Part shown: in pieces, positions 1 to 7,798 of the stretch
How positions within the stretch are numbered: position 1 is the first letter of the stretch
Layout: every line of letters starts with the position of its first letter
Source of the DNA: Nocardia suismassiliense
GTDB taxonomy: Bacteria > Actinomycetota > Actinomycetes > Mycobacteriales > Mycobacteriaceae
Assembly: GCF_900269665.1 (NCBI RefSeq)
Contig: NZ_LT985361.1
Coordinates: 4,688,223 to 4,752,222 of the forward strand
DNA length: 64,000 nucleotides
Direction of reading: 5' to 3'
The notes under the pieces: model-generated
Seen by the model: the letters and a program-made list of their open reading frames with translations, nothing else
Databases searched by the model: none
What the model was told of the DNA's origin: nothing
Position numbers and translations under genes: made by a program

Positions 1-89
1 CGCAGGTCCGAGATGACTCCGGGGAAGTCCATGATGAGTCGGTCGATGCCGTCTGGACCTTCAGCCGGTGACGACGGCGGCCGAAGCAT
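1..89 (-). CDS. Possible 5' end of a gene running off the left edge
   Basis: An open frame on the minus strand begins with ATG at 89 and stays open to the window edge (29 codons). A GTAGGG purine run lies about seven bases upstream of this ATG. Another in-frame ATG is at 32. No domain can be recognised in so short a piece. It would be divergent from the gene at 123. It could equally be non-coding DNA. Confidence 0.3.
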   Translation of the reverse strand, partial: MLRPPSSPAEGPDGIDRLIMDFPGVISDL

Positions 90-122
90 CGAGAACCCTA
101 CCGAGAACGGACTACCGAATCG

Positions 123-851
123 ATGCCTGACATTCGCCTCACACCGGTCACCGACGCTTCACCTGCAGCGTGGCTCGGTGCCGCGCTCAGGTTCGGAGGT
201 CGACTGGCCAACGGGTTTGCGGCATACGCGCGGATTCTGCATCCTGCCACCGACATCGCTACCGGCGCTCAGGTGTCGCGGCCGCCGGTGGCGCAGCCGC
301 TCGGCTCGGGCCACCGCGACCGGCTGGACTGGATCCTGGACCTTACCGGTTCTGGCGACTGGGACGCCCCTGAGCAAGGCAGCCTCGAACACCCCCAACT
401 CGATGCCTTGATCGATGTCCTCGCCCGACACACCACCACACCGGATCAGTGCTACGTCGGCGTGTGGGAAGGCTGGCAGTGGCACAACCAGAGCAACCGA
501 GTGTCGGGAGCAATCGAAGCGCTGAATCCTGGAACCTTGTCCCGAGAATTCCGAAAACAAGCCAGCTTCGAGCTGCTCGGCCGCTGGTATCTACTACTGC
601 GAGGACCCATCCACGATGCCGGCCGCATCGGCGGCCATGTCACTCCTCGGACGCTGATCATGCGTTCACCTAATTTGCTGTGGCCAGCCGACCGCGCGTG
701 GTTCGTCTGCACCGAGATCGACGACTACGAAACCTACGTCAGCGGCACCCGGCAGCTCATCGATGAGCTCGACGCGTGCGCACCGCTCGACGTCGAGATA
801 CTCAACACCGATCACCCCGGCGGCGGTGAATCGGAAGTGTTCGTCGGATAA
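123..851 (+). CDS. Hypothetical protein, 242 aa, unknown function
   Basis: The reading frame is clean and has strong GC3 bias typical of a real actinobacterial gene. The protein is soluble, with no signal peptide or membrane segment. It is rich in Trp and acidic residues around residues 115-130 (VGVWEGWQWHN) and 205-220 (WFVCTEIDDYETYV). I do not recognise a family; the overall look is of an uncharacterised actinobacterial protein. The ATG at 123 has only a weak purine-rich leader. It converges on the choD-like gene with about 35 bases between the two stops, so it is probably a single-gene unit. Function is unknown. Confidence 0.7.
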   Translation: MPDIRLTPVTDASPAAWLGAALRFGGRLANGFAAYARILHPATDIATGAQVSRPPVAQPLGSGHRDRLDWILDLTGSGDWDAPEQGSLEHPQLDALIDVLARHTTTPDQCYVGVWEGWQWHNQSNRVSGAIEALNPGTLSREFRKQASFELLGRWYLLLRGPIHDAGRIGGHVTPRTLIMRSPNLLWPADRAWFVCTEIDDYETYVSGTRQLIDELDACAPLDVEILNTDHPGGGESEVFVG

Positions 852-885
852 GACGTAGTCGATCCCAGATCGGTTGGAGCTGAAA

Positions 886-2607
886 TCAACCCGCTGCAGG
901 CGTCTCTCGGATCTGCACGATCGGAAGGACGAGGGCGGCTGGGGCGTTCGCGGGGACTGCGGGGTTGGCAGGGGCGATGGGGGAGATGCGCTGGTAGGTG
1001 GTGCCGAGTGGGGGGCGGGTGTCGAGTTCGCCTTTGTTGGGCCAGTAGGCGGCGGCGCGTTCGGCTTGGGCGGTGATGGTGAGGGAGGGGTTGACGCCGA
1101 GGTTGGCGGAGACGGCGGCACCGTCGACGACGCTGAGGGTCGGGTAGCCAAAAACTCGGTGGTAGCCGTCGATTACGCCGTGTTCGGGGTCGGCGCCGAT
1201 CACCGCGCCGCCGAGGAAGTGGGCGGTGAGGGGGATGTTGAAGATCTCGCCCCAGCTGCCGCCTGCGATGCCGCCGATCTTGGCGGCCACCCGGCGGGTG
1301 ACGTCGTTGCCCATCGGGATCCAGGTCGGATTGGGTTCGCCGTGGCCTTGTTTGCTGGTGAGCTTGCGGCCGAAGAGTCCGCGCTTGGTGTAGGTGGTGA
1401 TCGAATTGTCCAGGTGCTGCATGACCAGCGAGATGATGGTGCGCTCGCTCCAGTCCTTGGTGCTCAGGAAGCCGAGCAGGTCCATCGGATGGCGCAGTAC
1501 GACGCCGAGGAAACGCAGCCAGCGCGGAATGCGGCCGCCGCCGTCCACCATCAATGTTTGCAGCAGGCCCATGGCATTGGAGCCCTTGCCGTAGCGGACC
1601 GGCTCGATATGCGTGTCGGGCGTGGGGTGGATGGACGAGGTGATCGCGACACCCTTGGTGAAATCGACTCCGGGCGTGACCTTCTTGGTCGCCGCGCCCA
1701 CGATCGACTCGGAGTTGGTGCGGGTGAGCTGACCGAGCCGATCCGACAGCTCCGGCAGTGCGCCCTTGTCCCGCATAGCGAACAGCAGTTTCTGGGTGCC
1801 GCGGGTGCCGGCCGCGAGCACGACGTTCGCCGCGGTATACGTCTTGGGGTGTTTGCGCACCCACGCGCCGGTGCGCGCGGTGGACACGTCCCAGGTGCCG
1901 TCCGGATGCGGCCGCAGATCGGTCACCGTTGTCATCGGAATGACCTGCGCTCCGGCCTTTTCCGCGAGGTAGAGGTAGTTCTTCACGAGAGTGTTCTTGG
2001 CGCCGTACTTGCAGCCGACCATGCAGTCACCGCATTCGATGCACCCGGTGCGCTCGGGCCCGACGCCACCGAAGTACGGGTCGGCCACGGTCTTTCCGGG
2101 TTCGCCGAAGAACACACCGACGGGCGTCTGCACGAAGGTGTCGCCGACCCCGAGATCGTCGGCGACCTGCTTGAACACTTCGTCGGCCGGCGTCATATGC
2201 GGGTTGCGCACCACGCCGAGCATCTTCTGCGCGCGCTCGTAGTACGGCGCGAGCTCGTCTTGCCAGTCGGTGATGTCGCGCCACTGCGCGTCCCGGAAGA
2301 ACGGCTCCGGCGGCACGTACAGGGTGTTGGCGTAGTTCAGCGATCCGCCGCCGACACCGGCGCCGCCGAGGATGAGCACATCGCGCAGCAGGTGAATGCG
2401 CTGGATGCCGTAGCAGCCGAGCTTCGGCGCCCAGAGGAACTTCTTCAGCTCCCAGCTGGTCTTCGGTAGTTCGTCGTCGGCGAACCGCTGGCCGGCCTCG
2501 ATGACGCCGACCTTGTAGCCCTTCTCGACCAACCGCAGCGCCGTGACGCTGCCACCGAACCCAGAACCGACAATGAGAACGTCGAAATCCGTTGCTCGCT
2601 GGTCCAT
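886..2607 (-). CDS. choD: ChoD-like GMC oxidoreductase (cholesterol oxidase family)
   Basis: A 573-residue flavoprotein. The N-terminus carries the FAD dinucleotide-binding motif GSGFGGS (residues 14-20), and the GMC signature region GGAGVGGGSLNYA is at about 81-93. Near the C-terminus a GYHRVFGYPTL segment and the NLGVNPSLTI segment supply the family's active-site His/Asn region. The length and sequence closely resemble mycobacterial ChoD, annotated as cholesterol oxidase (3-beta-hydroxysterol to 3-keto-4-ene), though that activity is doubted for ChoD itself. A four-cysteine cluster C-x2-C-x2-C-x3-C at 189-199 is unusual for classical cholesterol oxidases. The start was chosen at 2607 because GAGGAG lies just upstream; the frame stays open 37 codons further. 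There is no obvious twin-arginine signal, so a cytoplasmic location is likely. The downstream neighbour is convergent. Confidence 0.85.
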   Translation of the reverse strand: MDQRATDFDVLIVGSGFGGSVTALRLVEKGYKVGVIEAGQRFADDELPKTSWELKKFLWAPKLGCYGIQRIHLLRDVLILGGAGVGGGSLNYANTLYVPPEPFFRDAQWRDITDWQDELAPYYERAQKMLGVVRNPHMTPADEVFKQVADDLGVGDTFVQTPVGVFFGEPGKTVADPYFGGVGPERTGCIECGDCMVGCKYGAKNTLVKNYLYLAEKAGAQVIPMTTVTDLRPHPDGTWDVSTARTGAWVRKHPKTYTAANVVLAAGTRGTQKLLFAMRDKGALPELSDRLGQLTRTNSESIVGAATKKVTPGVDFTKGVAITSSIHPTPDTHIEPVRYGKGSNAMGLLQTLMVDGGGRIPRWLRFLGVVLRHPMDLLGFLSTKDWSERTIISLVMQHLDNSITTYTKRGLFGRKLTSKQGHGEPNPTWIPMGNDVTRRVAAKIGGIAGGSWGEIFNIPLTAHFLGGAVIGADPEHGVIDGYHRVFGYPTLSVVDGAAVSANLGVNPSLTITAQAERAAAYWPNKGELDTRPPLGTTYQRISPIAPANPAVPANAPAALVLPIVQIRETPAAG

Positions 2608-2651
2608 AGGAAGCTCCTCGATCGGGGTCGCCAGTGACTCGGGTAACACTA

Positions 2652-2662
2652 CTACCGGGTAG
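2652..2662. promoter_or_regulatory. Small palindrome upstream of choD
   Basis: CTACC-G-GGTAG is a perfect 11-bp palindrome 45 bp upstream of the choD start, in the 117-bp gap to the epimerase gene that lies upstream on the same strand. It could be an operator half of a TetR-type site. It does not match the KstR motif as I know it. The evidence is the symmetry only. Confidence 0.3.
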
Positions 2663-2724
2663 GTTGTGCGCAGCACCAGGGCGGGTGACGTGACTTCGGT
2701 CCGGCGCCACCCGCTCACCAGGGG

Positions 2725-3654
2725 TCACGCCTGCGATTTCCACCAGGCGACGGTAGTGGCCACGGCTTCGTCGAGGGGTGTGGGGCGCAGGCCGAGCTTG
2801 TGCTCGCTGTCGGTGGAGTCGAGAACGAACGGGCGCTCCAGCTGGTGGCCGAGTTCGGCGAGTTCGCGCAGCAGCGGGCTGGCCACGCCGAGCACTTTCA
2901 TCATCCACACCGGGATGACGGAGATCTTCGGCCGCGGTGCGCCAGCGGCGTCGGCGATGGCATTGATGAGCTGACGCTGGGTGACCGCCGGTGCGGTGGG
3001 TGCGTGCAGGACGGTGTTGTGCACCGACTTGTCGGCCGCCGCGCGAATCATCGCGGCGGCCAGGTCGGGGATGTAGGTGAACGAGTGCGGGAGGTCGATC
3101 TTGCCGAAGGCGCTGACCCGCTTGCCCGCCAGGATCGGCGCGACCATCTGATCGCCGGCCATCGAGGCGTGCACGTACGGGCCGAGGAAGTCGGCGGAGA
3201 CGACACTGACCGTCGCGGTGGGGTGTGCGGCGCGGGCGCGCAGCAGTTCTTCCCGAACGCCACCCTTACCGGAACGTACTGTGCGGGGCGTCATTTCGGT
3301 GATCGGGCGCTCGGTCGGCTGGTACGAGTACAGGCTCTCCGGGAAAACCACCACCGCGCCGGCCTTCCCGGCCTCGTCCATGACCACCCGCTCGGCACCG
3401 GGCAATTCGGCACGCCAGACCTTCGCGGAGTACTTCGAACCGTGGATGCAGTGATAGATCGCGACGGCGCCGTCGAACTGGCCCGAAAGGTATTCCGGCG
3501 CAGTGACATCCACCCGGCGGAGCTCGATCAGCGGATGCTGCGGACCGCGGCCGGAGCGGGTGAGTACCCGTACCTGATGGCCTGCGGCGGCGAGCTGCTC
3601 GGCGATGGTGGTGCCGACCGGTCCGGCGCCGGTGACGATGTGCAGGTCAGACAT
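2725..3654 (-). CDS. NAD(P)-dependent epimerase/dehydratase (atypical SDR)
   Basis: A 309-residue extended/atypical short-chain dehydrogenase-like protein. A Rossmann glycine motif (TGAGPVG, residues 8-14) is followed by a basic residue after strand 2 (LTRSGRG), which suggests NADP(H). The classical Tyr-x3-Lys active-site pair is not evident: the region reads PESLYSYQP. It may therefore be an NmrA-like or isomerase-type member. The start at 3654 follows a GGAAGGG leader and gives the natural Rossmann N-terminus; the longer open frame to 3888 runs through the promoter region. The gene is divergent from the TetR regulator at 3809, with two operator-like palindromes between, so it is probably the regulated target. 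Substrate unknown. Confidence 0.8.
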   Translation of the reverse strand: MSDLHIVTGAGPVGTTIAEQLAAAGHQVRVLTRSGRGPQHPLIELRRVDVTAPEYLSGQFDGAVAIYHCIHGSKYSAKVWRAELPGAERVVMDEAGKAGAVVVFPESLYSYQPTERPITEMTPRTVRSGKGGVREELLRARAAHPTATVSVVSADFLGPYVHASMAGDQMVAPILAGKRVSAFGKIDLPHSFTYIPDLAAAMIRAAADKSVHNTVLHAPTAPAVTQRQLINAIADAAGAPRPKISVIPVWMMKVLGVASPLLRELAELGHQLERPFVLDSTDSEHKLGLRPTPLDEAVATTVAWWKSQA

Positions 3655-3698
3655 TGGTGAATCCCTTCCGCGGGGCCCGAGGTGGCCCGATTGCTCCG

Positions 3699-3715
3699 AG
3701 AGAGCAGTGCTCTCT
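3699..3715. promoter_or_regulatory. TetR-type operator O1 (perfect 17-bp palindrome)
   Basis: AGAGAGCA-G-TGCTCTCT is a perfect dyad in the 154-bp divergent region between the epimerase (start 3654) and the TetR gene (start 3809). A second, shorter copy of the GAGCANTGCTC core lies at 3755-3767. This arrangement fits an autoregulated TetR switch. The palindrome is seen directly; the binding partner is inferred from position. Confidence 0.65.
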
Positions 3716-3754
3716 GATGTGAACGAGCATGCGGCAACCACTCGACTCCTGTCA

Positions 3755-3767
3755 AGAGCACTGCTCA
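3755..3767. promoter_or_regulatory. TetR-type operator O2
   Basis: AGAGCA-C-TGCTCA shares the GAGCA-N-TGCTC core with O1. Its centre lies 54 bp from the centre of O1, and it sits nearer the tetR start. A further half-site-like TGCTCTCT follows at 3781. It probably overlaps the tetR promoter. Confidence 0.6.
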
Positions 3768-3808
3768 CTGTTGTTGACAATGCTCTCTGGATATTGCACC
3801 GTGGAGGC

Positions 3809-4510
3809 ATGCCGACGACCCCGCGGGCCCGCGCCAGGGCGCAAACCATGAACGACATAGTCCGGATCGGCCGCGAACACCTGGCCACCGACGGTGCCGC
3901 CGCCCTCTCGCTGCGCGCGGTCGCCCGCGATCTCGGCGTCGTCTCCTCCGCCGTCTACCGCTACGTCAGCAGTCGCGACGAGCTGCTCACCCTGCTCGTG
4001 GTGGACGGCTACAACGCCCTCGGCGACACCGTCGACGCCGCCCTCGCTACCGCCCCCGACGACCCGATCGAGCAACTACGGGTCCTCGCCCGCACCGTCC
4101 GTGGCTGGGCGCACGCCGAATCCGCCCGCTACGGCTTGCTTTTCGGCACCCCGGTGCCCGGCTATCAGGCGCCGGCCGACCAAACCATGGCCCCCGGCAC
4201 GCGAGTGATCACCACCCTGCAAAAGCTCTTCGCCCGCGCTTACCAGGCGGACCTACTCCACCCGCCCGCCGCCGAGCCGCGCGTATCTGCGCCCCTCGCA
4301 GCGAGTTTCGCCCAGATCCGCGACGAATTCCACCTCGACCTCCCCGATTGGCTGCTCGCCCGTGGCATCACTTTCTGGGCGAGCCTCTTCGGCACCATCA
4401 GCGCCGACGTGTTCGACATGTACGGCACCGACACCTTCGCCGACCGCGACGAACTCTTCGAACATCAACTCGACGGCCTACTCGACCTGCTCGGGTACCG
4501 GGCGAACTGA
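3809..4510 (+). CDS. TetR/AcrR family transcriptional regulator
   Basis: 233 residues. The N-terminal helix-turn-helix (about residues 14-60) reads ALSLRAVARDLGVVSSAVYRYVSSRDELL, the typical TetR pattern with a Tyr-rich recognition helix. The C-terminal ligand domain contains a YGLLFGTPVPGY segment as in TetR proteins with a WHG-type C-terminal domain. The ATG at 3809 directly follows a GGAGG run with very tight spacing, so the later in-frame ATG at 3848 remains possible. It is divergent from the epimerase gene and sits beside two matching palindromes, so it most likely represses itself and the epimerase. The inducer is unknown. Confidence 0.85.
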   Translation: MPTTPRARARAQTMNDIVRIGREHLATDGAAALSLRAVARDLGVVSSAVYRYVSSRDELLTLLVVDGYNALGDTVDAALATAPDDPIEQLRVLARTVRGWAHAESARYGLLFGTPVPGYQAPADQTMAPGTRVITTLQKLFARAYQADLLHPPAAEPRVSAPLAASFAQIRDEFHLDLPDWLLARGITFWASLFGTISADVFDMYGTDTFADRDELFEHQLDGLLDLLGYRAN

Positions 4511-4554
4511 AACGTGGTGGGTCAGTCTCGAGGCGGCGAGCTGACCCACTCGAA

Positions 4555-5994
4555 TCAGTAAGCGCGGGAGAAGATTACGCGTCTTCCATAGGCCGAAGGG
4601 GAGGAGCAGTGGACGCAGGGGCCTGAGTCGAGGGTGGCGGTCGACGGGATGCATCGGGGAGTTGCCGCAGTACGGGCTTTGATCTCGTCCTCGCAGGAGG
4701 GATTTCCGCAGTGGAGCGCGAGGGCCCAGCCGGTCGCGACGGCTGCCTCGAATGAGGTCCAGTCGTCGACCTCGTGAGTGTGCTCGTCACGGAAGCTGGT
4801 GGCCCGAGTCAGCAGGTAGGTCTGGAAGTCGTCCAGCAGGGCCGGAATCGTGGTGGGCAAGGTTGCCAGGTCCGCGGTTTGTTTCCCTTCGTCGCCCAAG
4901 CGGCGTACGAGCACGGCGGTCCCTGCGGCAAGGTCGCGCGGACCGAGTTCGATGCGCAGCGGCACGCCGCGCATCTCCCACTCGTTGAACTTCCAGCCGG
5001 GCGTTTGATCTCGACCGTCGACGTGCACGCGAATCCCCTTGGCGCGCAAGTTCTGTGCGAGCTCCTCGGCGGCAGCCAGGACCGCAGCGGCGCTGTCGCC
5101 GCGCATGATCGGCACGATCACCACCTGGTACGGGGCCAGCCTCGGCGGCAGGACGAGACCGCGATCGTCACCGTGAGTGAGCACGATGGCGCCGATCATC
5201 CGGGTGGTCATGCCCCACGAGGTGGTGTGGCACAGCGTTTCCCGCCCGTCGGCGGCGGCGTAGCGGATGCCGAACGCCTGCGCGAAGTTGGTGCCGAGAT
5301 AGTGAGAAGTGCCTGCCTGCAATGCTTTACCGTCGCGCATCATCGACTCGATGGTGAGCGTCTCGACCGCCCCGGCGAACCGCTCGCCGGGCGTCTTCTG
5401 ACCCGGCACGACCGGCATGGCCGCGAACTCCCGCGCGACGGTGGTGTAGATGTCGAGCGCCAGCTCCATTTCCGCGCGCGCTTCCGGCTCGTCGGCGTGC
5501 GCGGTGTGACCCTCCTGCCACAGGAACTCGGTGGTGCGCAGGAACATTCGGGGGCGCATCTCCCAGCGGACGACATTGGCCCACTGGTTGAGCAGCATCG
5601 GCAGGTCTCGGTGCGAGGAGATCCACTTCGCCATCATCTCGCCGATGATCGTCTCGGACGTCGGCCGCACCACCAGCGGTTCTTCGAGTTCCTTGCCGCC
5701 GGCGTGGGTGACGACGGCCAGCTCGGGGGCGAACCCCTCGACGTGGTCGGCTTCGCGTTCGAGGTAGCTCTGCGGGATGAGCAGCGGGAAGTAAGCGTTC
5801 TCGTGCCCGGTCTCCTTGATCCGGCGGTCCAGCTCGGCCTGTAGCAGCTCCCAAATCCGGTACCCGTACGGTCGAATCACCGTGGTGCCCTTGGCCGGCC
5901 CACGATCGACGAGGCCGGCCTTGATCACCAGCTCGTTGTACCAGGTGGAGAAATCCGCGCTCTGGGCGGTCACGCCGCGCTCATCCCGTGCCAT
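4555..5994 (-). CDS. proS: Prolyl-tRNA synthetase, archaeal/eukaryotic-like type
   Basis: A 479-residue class II aminoacyl-tRNA synthetase that charges tRNA-Pro with proline in the cytoplasm. The class II motif 2 region is plain (EMRPRMFLRTTEFLWQEG). RPTSE and the TSHYLGTNFAQAF segment match the catalytic core of the compact archaeal/eukaryotic-type ProRS. It lacks the large editing insertion of the ~570-residue bacterial type. The C-terminal extension carries paired cysteines (HCGNPSC, TPRC, GPCVHC), the zinc-binding domain known from this type. Mycobacteria normally use the longer bacterial form, so this may be a second, accessory ProRS. There is no clear Shine-Dalgarno before the ATG; a GATAGC hexamer about eight bases upstream suggests a leaderless mRNA. 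It lies downstream of the glycosyltransferase-like gene on the same strand, 45 bp away. Confidence 0.9.
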   Translation of the reverse strand: MARDERGVTAQSADFSTWYNELVIKAGLVDRGPAKGTTVIRPYGYRIWELLQAELDRRIKETGHENAYFPLLIPQSYLEREADHVEGFAPELAVVTHAGGKELEEPLVVRPTSETIIGEMMAKWISSHRDLPMLLNQWANVVRWEMRPRMFLRTTEFLWQEGHTAHADEPEARAEMELALDIYTTVAREFAAMPVVPGQKTPGERFAGAVETLTIESMMRDGKALQAGTSHYLGTNFAQAFGIRYAAADGRETLCHTTSWGMTTRMIGAIVLTHGDDRGLVLPPRLAPYQVVIVPIMRGDSAAAVLAAAEELAQNLRAKGIRVHVDGRDQTPGWKFNEWEMRGVPLRIELGPRDLAAGTAVLVRRLGDEGKQTADLATLPTTIPALLDDFQTYLLTRATSFRDEHTHEVDDWTSFEAAVATGWALALHCGNPSCEDEIKARTAATPRCIPSTATLDSGPCVHCSSPSAYGRRVIFSRAY

Positions 5995-6039
5995 GTCGAC
6001 AAGGCTATCGGCGCGCGCCAGTGAATTTTATGAAGCTGA

Positions 6040-7440
6040 TTACGGCGCTGACCTGCAGGCCGATGGCGGCTCGGTCGGCTCCGTCGACTTTTCCGGCATC
6101 GGCAGCCCGCGCTCCGCTGCGAGCCGCCGGTATCTCGACATAAGGGCTGCCGTGTCCATCGCGGCTTCCTGGGAGAAGTAGGAGAGATGGCTCGCCACGA
6201 ATCCCGGGTAGATACAGTTCGGGCGCTTCAGGTAGGACGGGATGTCGACCGAGAGTATGCGCTCGTCGTCCCCGTCCTCGGATACTGCCGACATGTACGA
6301 CAGATCCCGGCCCAGCCATGCGACGAAATTGATGCTCAGGCGTTCGCTCCAGGGAATGGGGGCGGTGCTCTCCTGCTCGAACGCATCGGGGTTGTCGAGG
6401 AAGTGATTGTGCAGCCGCGAGGCGAGCTCAGGGCTTTGCCACAGGCTGCCGCGGAACCCGCCGGGCGGAAGTTCCAGCGTCATCAGACTCGCCGGGATCG
6501 CCCCTGATTGCTGCTGGTAGTAGGCGCACACGTTGTTGTTGACGACATTCGCCGTCACCAGGAAATAACGCTGCTGGTCGATCCGGAACCGGAGGAAGTC
6601 GGCGAGTTTGTCGAGCTGAAGATAGACGATGTCGTCATCGCATTTCAGGAAGACGGCGTCCGCGTAGTACTGGGCGTGCGCGGAATACAAGTCATAGACC
6701 TGCCCCCATCCCGGGCCATCGGTGTTGTACAGATACTCGGTGACGCCCGGAAAACGCCATTCGCCGTCGGAACCGTAACCGGTCTTCACCTGAACGTCGT
6801 ACATTCCGGCCGGGACCGGCGTGCGGCTGTGGATGATCTCCGCGCCGTCGACCGAGAGGCCGACCCCGGTCGGGTCGATCGACAGCTCGATGTCCCGAAA
6901 CGTATTGCTGGACATGATGCCTGGCGTCGAGGCCGCTGCGACGGGTGGCCGGCGGATCGTGCGGTCGTCGTGATCGCGGACGAGCAGATCGCGATTGTCG
7001 ATGTGGCGCAGCACAGTCCGCTGGTTGGACCAGCCGCCGATCACGAATTCGTAGGCCGGGGCGTCGCCGTCCCCGCCATGCGGTCCCAAGGCGATGTGGA
7101 CGTCGTGTCCCGCCCGCACCCGGCAACGCCAGCGGACATTGCGCCCAACGGTCACTCGGCCTGCGGGGAAATACACCTGATTGTCCGGTGACCGTCCAAT
7201 CGCGGGGAACTGTTCGCGCAGCCAGCGATCGTCGGCGTCGTTGCGGGAGAAGTTCCAGACATGCCACTCGTCGATCAGCTTGCGCCGCATCGCCTCCGCC
7301 ACGTAGTGGGTCAGCAATTCCATTCGATCGCGACGGCCGGCGAAGGTGACGAGGACGACGCGGTGTCCGGTGACGGCAGAACCGGCCCCGTCGGCGATCG
7401 GGGACACGCCGGACAGCGCACGGCTGCTGGTGGTGGTCAT
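6040..7440 (-). CDS. Glycosyltransferase-like protein with inserted FAMeT-type domain
   Basis: 466 residues. The N-terminal part (about 25-95) begins with a Rossmann-like strand (HRVVLVTFAGRRDRMELL), as in glycan-modifying enzymes. Residues about 98-230 look like the farnesoic-acid-methyltransferase/CyaA-like beta-sandwich: VHIALGP, YEFVIGGWSNQRTVLR and FRDIELSIDPTGVGLSVDG resemble that family's conserved strands. The remainder returns to a glycosyltransferase-like region with an acidic KCDDDIVYLQ motif at about 266-275, which could bind a metal-nucleotide sugar. The insertion of one domain in the middle of another is unusual. The start at 7440 (ATG) is preceded by GGAAGAGGA at some distance; a GTG at 7494 is the alternative. 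It is soluble, with no signal peptide. The substrate is unknown and the domain names are from memory of motifs. Confidence 0.65.
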   Translation of the reverse strand: MTTTSSRALSGVSPIADGAGSAVTGHRVVLVTFAGRRDRMELLTHYVAEAMRRKLIDEWHVWNFSRNDADDRWLREQFPAIGRSPDNQVYFPAGRVTVGRNVRWRCRVRAGHDVHIALGPHGGDGDAPAYEFVIGGWSNQRTVLRHIDNRDLLVRDHDDRTIRRPPVAAASTPGIMSSNTFRDIELSIDPTGVGLSVDGAEIIHSRTPVPAGMYDVQVKTGYGSDGEWRFPGVTEYLYNTDGPGWGQVYDLYSAHAQYYADAVFLKCDDDIVYLQLDKLADFLRFRIDQQRYFLVTANVVNNNVCAYYQQQSGAIPASLMTLELPPGGFRGSLWQSPELASRLHNHFLDNPDAFEQESTAPIPWSERLSINFVAWLGRDLSYMSAVSEDGDDERILSVDIPSYLKRPNCIYPGFVASHLSYFSQEAAMDTAALMSRYRRLAAERGLPMPEKSTEPTEPPSACRSAP

Positions 7441-7582
7441 GTGAGTCGCGGGCCGTCCTCTTCCTGTCGAGCGCTGCCCGGCGTGGAAGTTCACCGGTCG
7501 TCAGCTGAAGGAGAGTATGCGATGTGGTGTCCGGCATGGACATTCGACGATCGGGCTGTTCATTTCCCGTTCACCGCGCACG

Positions 7583-7798
7583 TCAATCGAGGTCCTCGCT
7601 GCTCGAGCGGTCGCCGAGGAACCGCAGCAGCGCCGGATCCGTCGAGGTGAAGCGATCGACTTCTTGACCACCCGTGCATTCGTACAGGCCGATGGTTACC
7701 TGATCGGCGCTGTGGCGGACAACCCGCCACACGGCACCGGACTCTTCCCAACGGCGCAATACCGCTGTGGCGTCGAAGGTTCCGTGCGCACCGGTCAT
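7583..7798 (-). CDS. Small conserved-looking protein, 71 aa
   Basis: This short protein (ATG at 7798) has a compact fold signature: VLRRWEESGAVWRVV, then TIGLYECTGGQEVDRF, then a TSTDPALLRFLG tail. Proteins of this look are frequent in actinobacteria but have no known function to my knowledge. Its ATG overlaps the TGA stop of the upstream GH1 gene by four bases (ATGA), so the two are translationally coupled. It is acidic at the C-terminus (SSSEDLD). No membrane segment. Confidence 0.7.
   Translation of the reverse strand: MTGAHGTFDATAVLRRWEESGAVWRVVRHSADQVTIGLYECTGGQEVDRFTSTDPALLRFLGDRSSSEDLD

Noticed and set aside
874..2469. 531-codon plus-strand ORF opposite choD
   Set aside because: It is the antisense shadow of the ChoD gene; the composition is Gly/Val/Arg-rich without domain features, while the minus-strand frame has full GMC motifs.
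4774..5844. 356-codon plus-strand ORF opposite proS
   Set aside because: Antisense shadow of the prolyl-tRNA synthetase gene.
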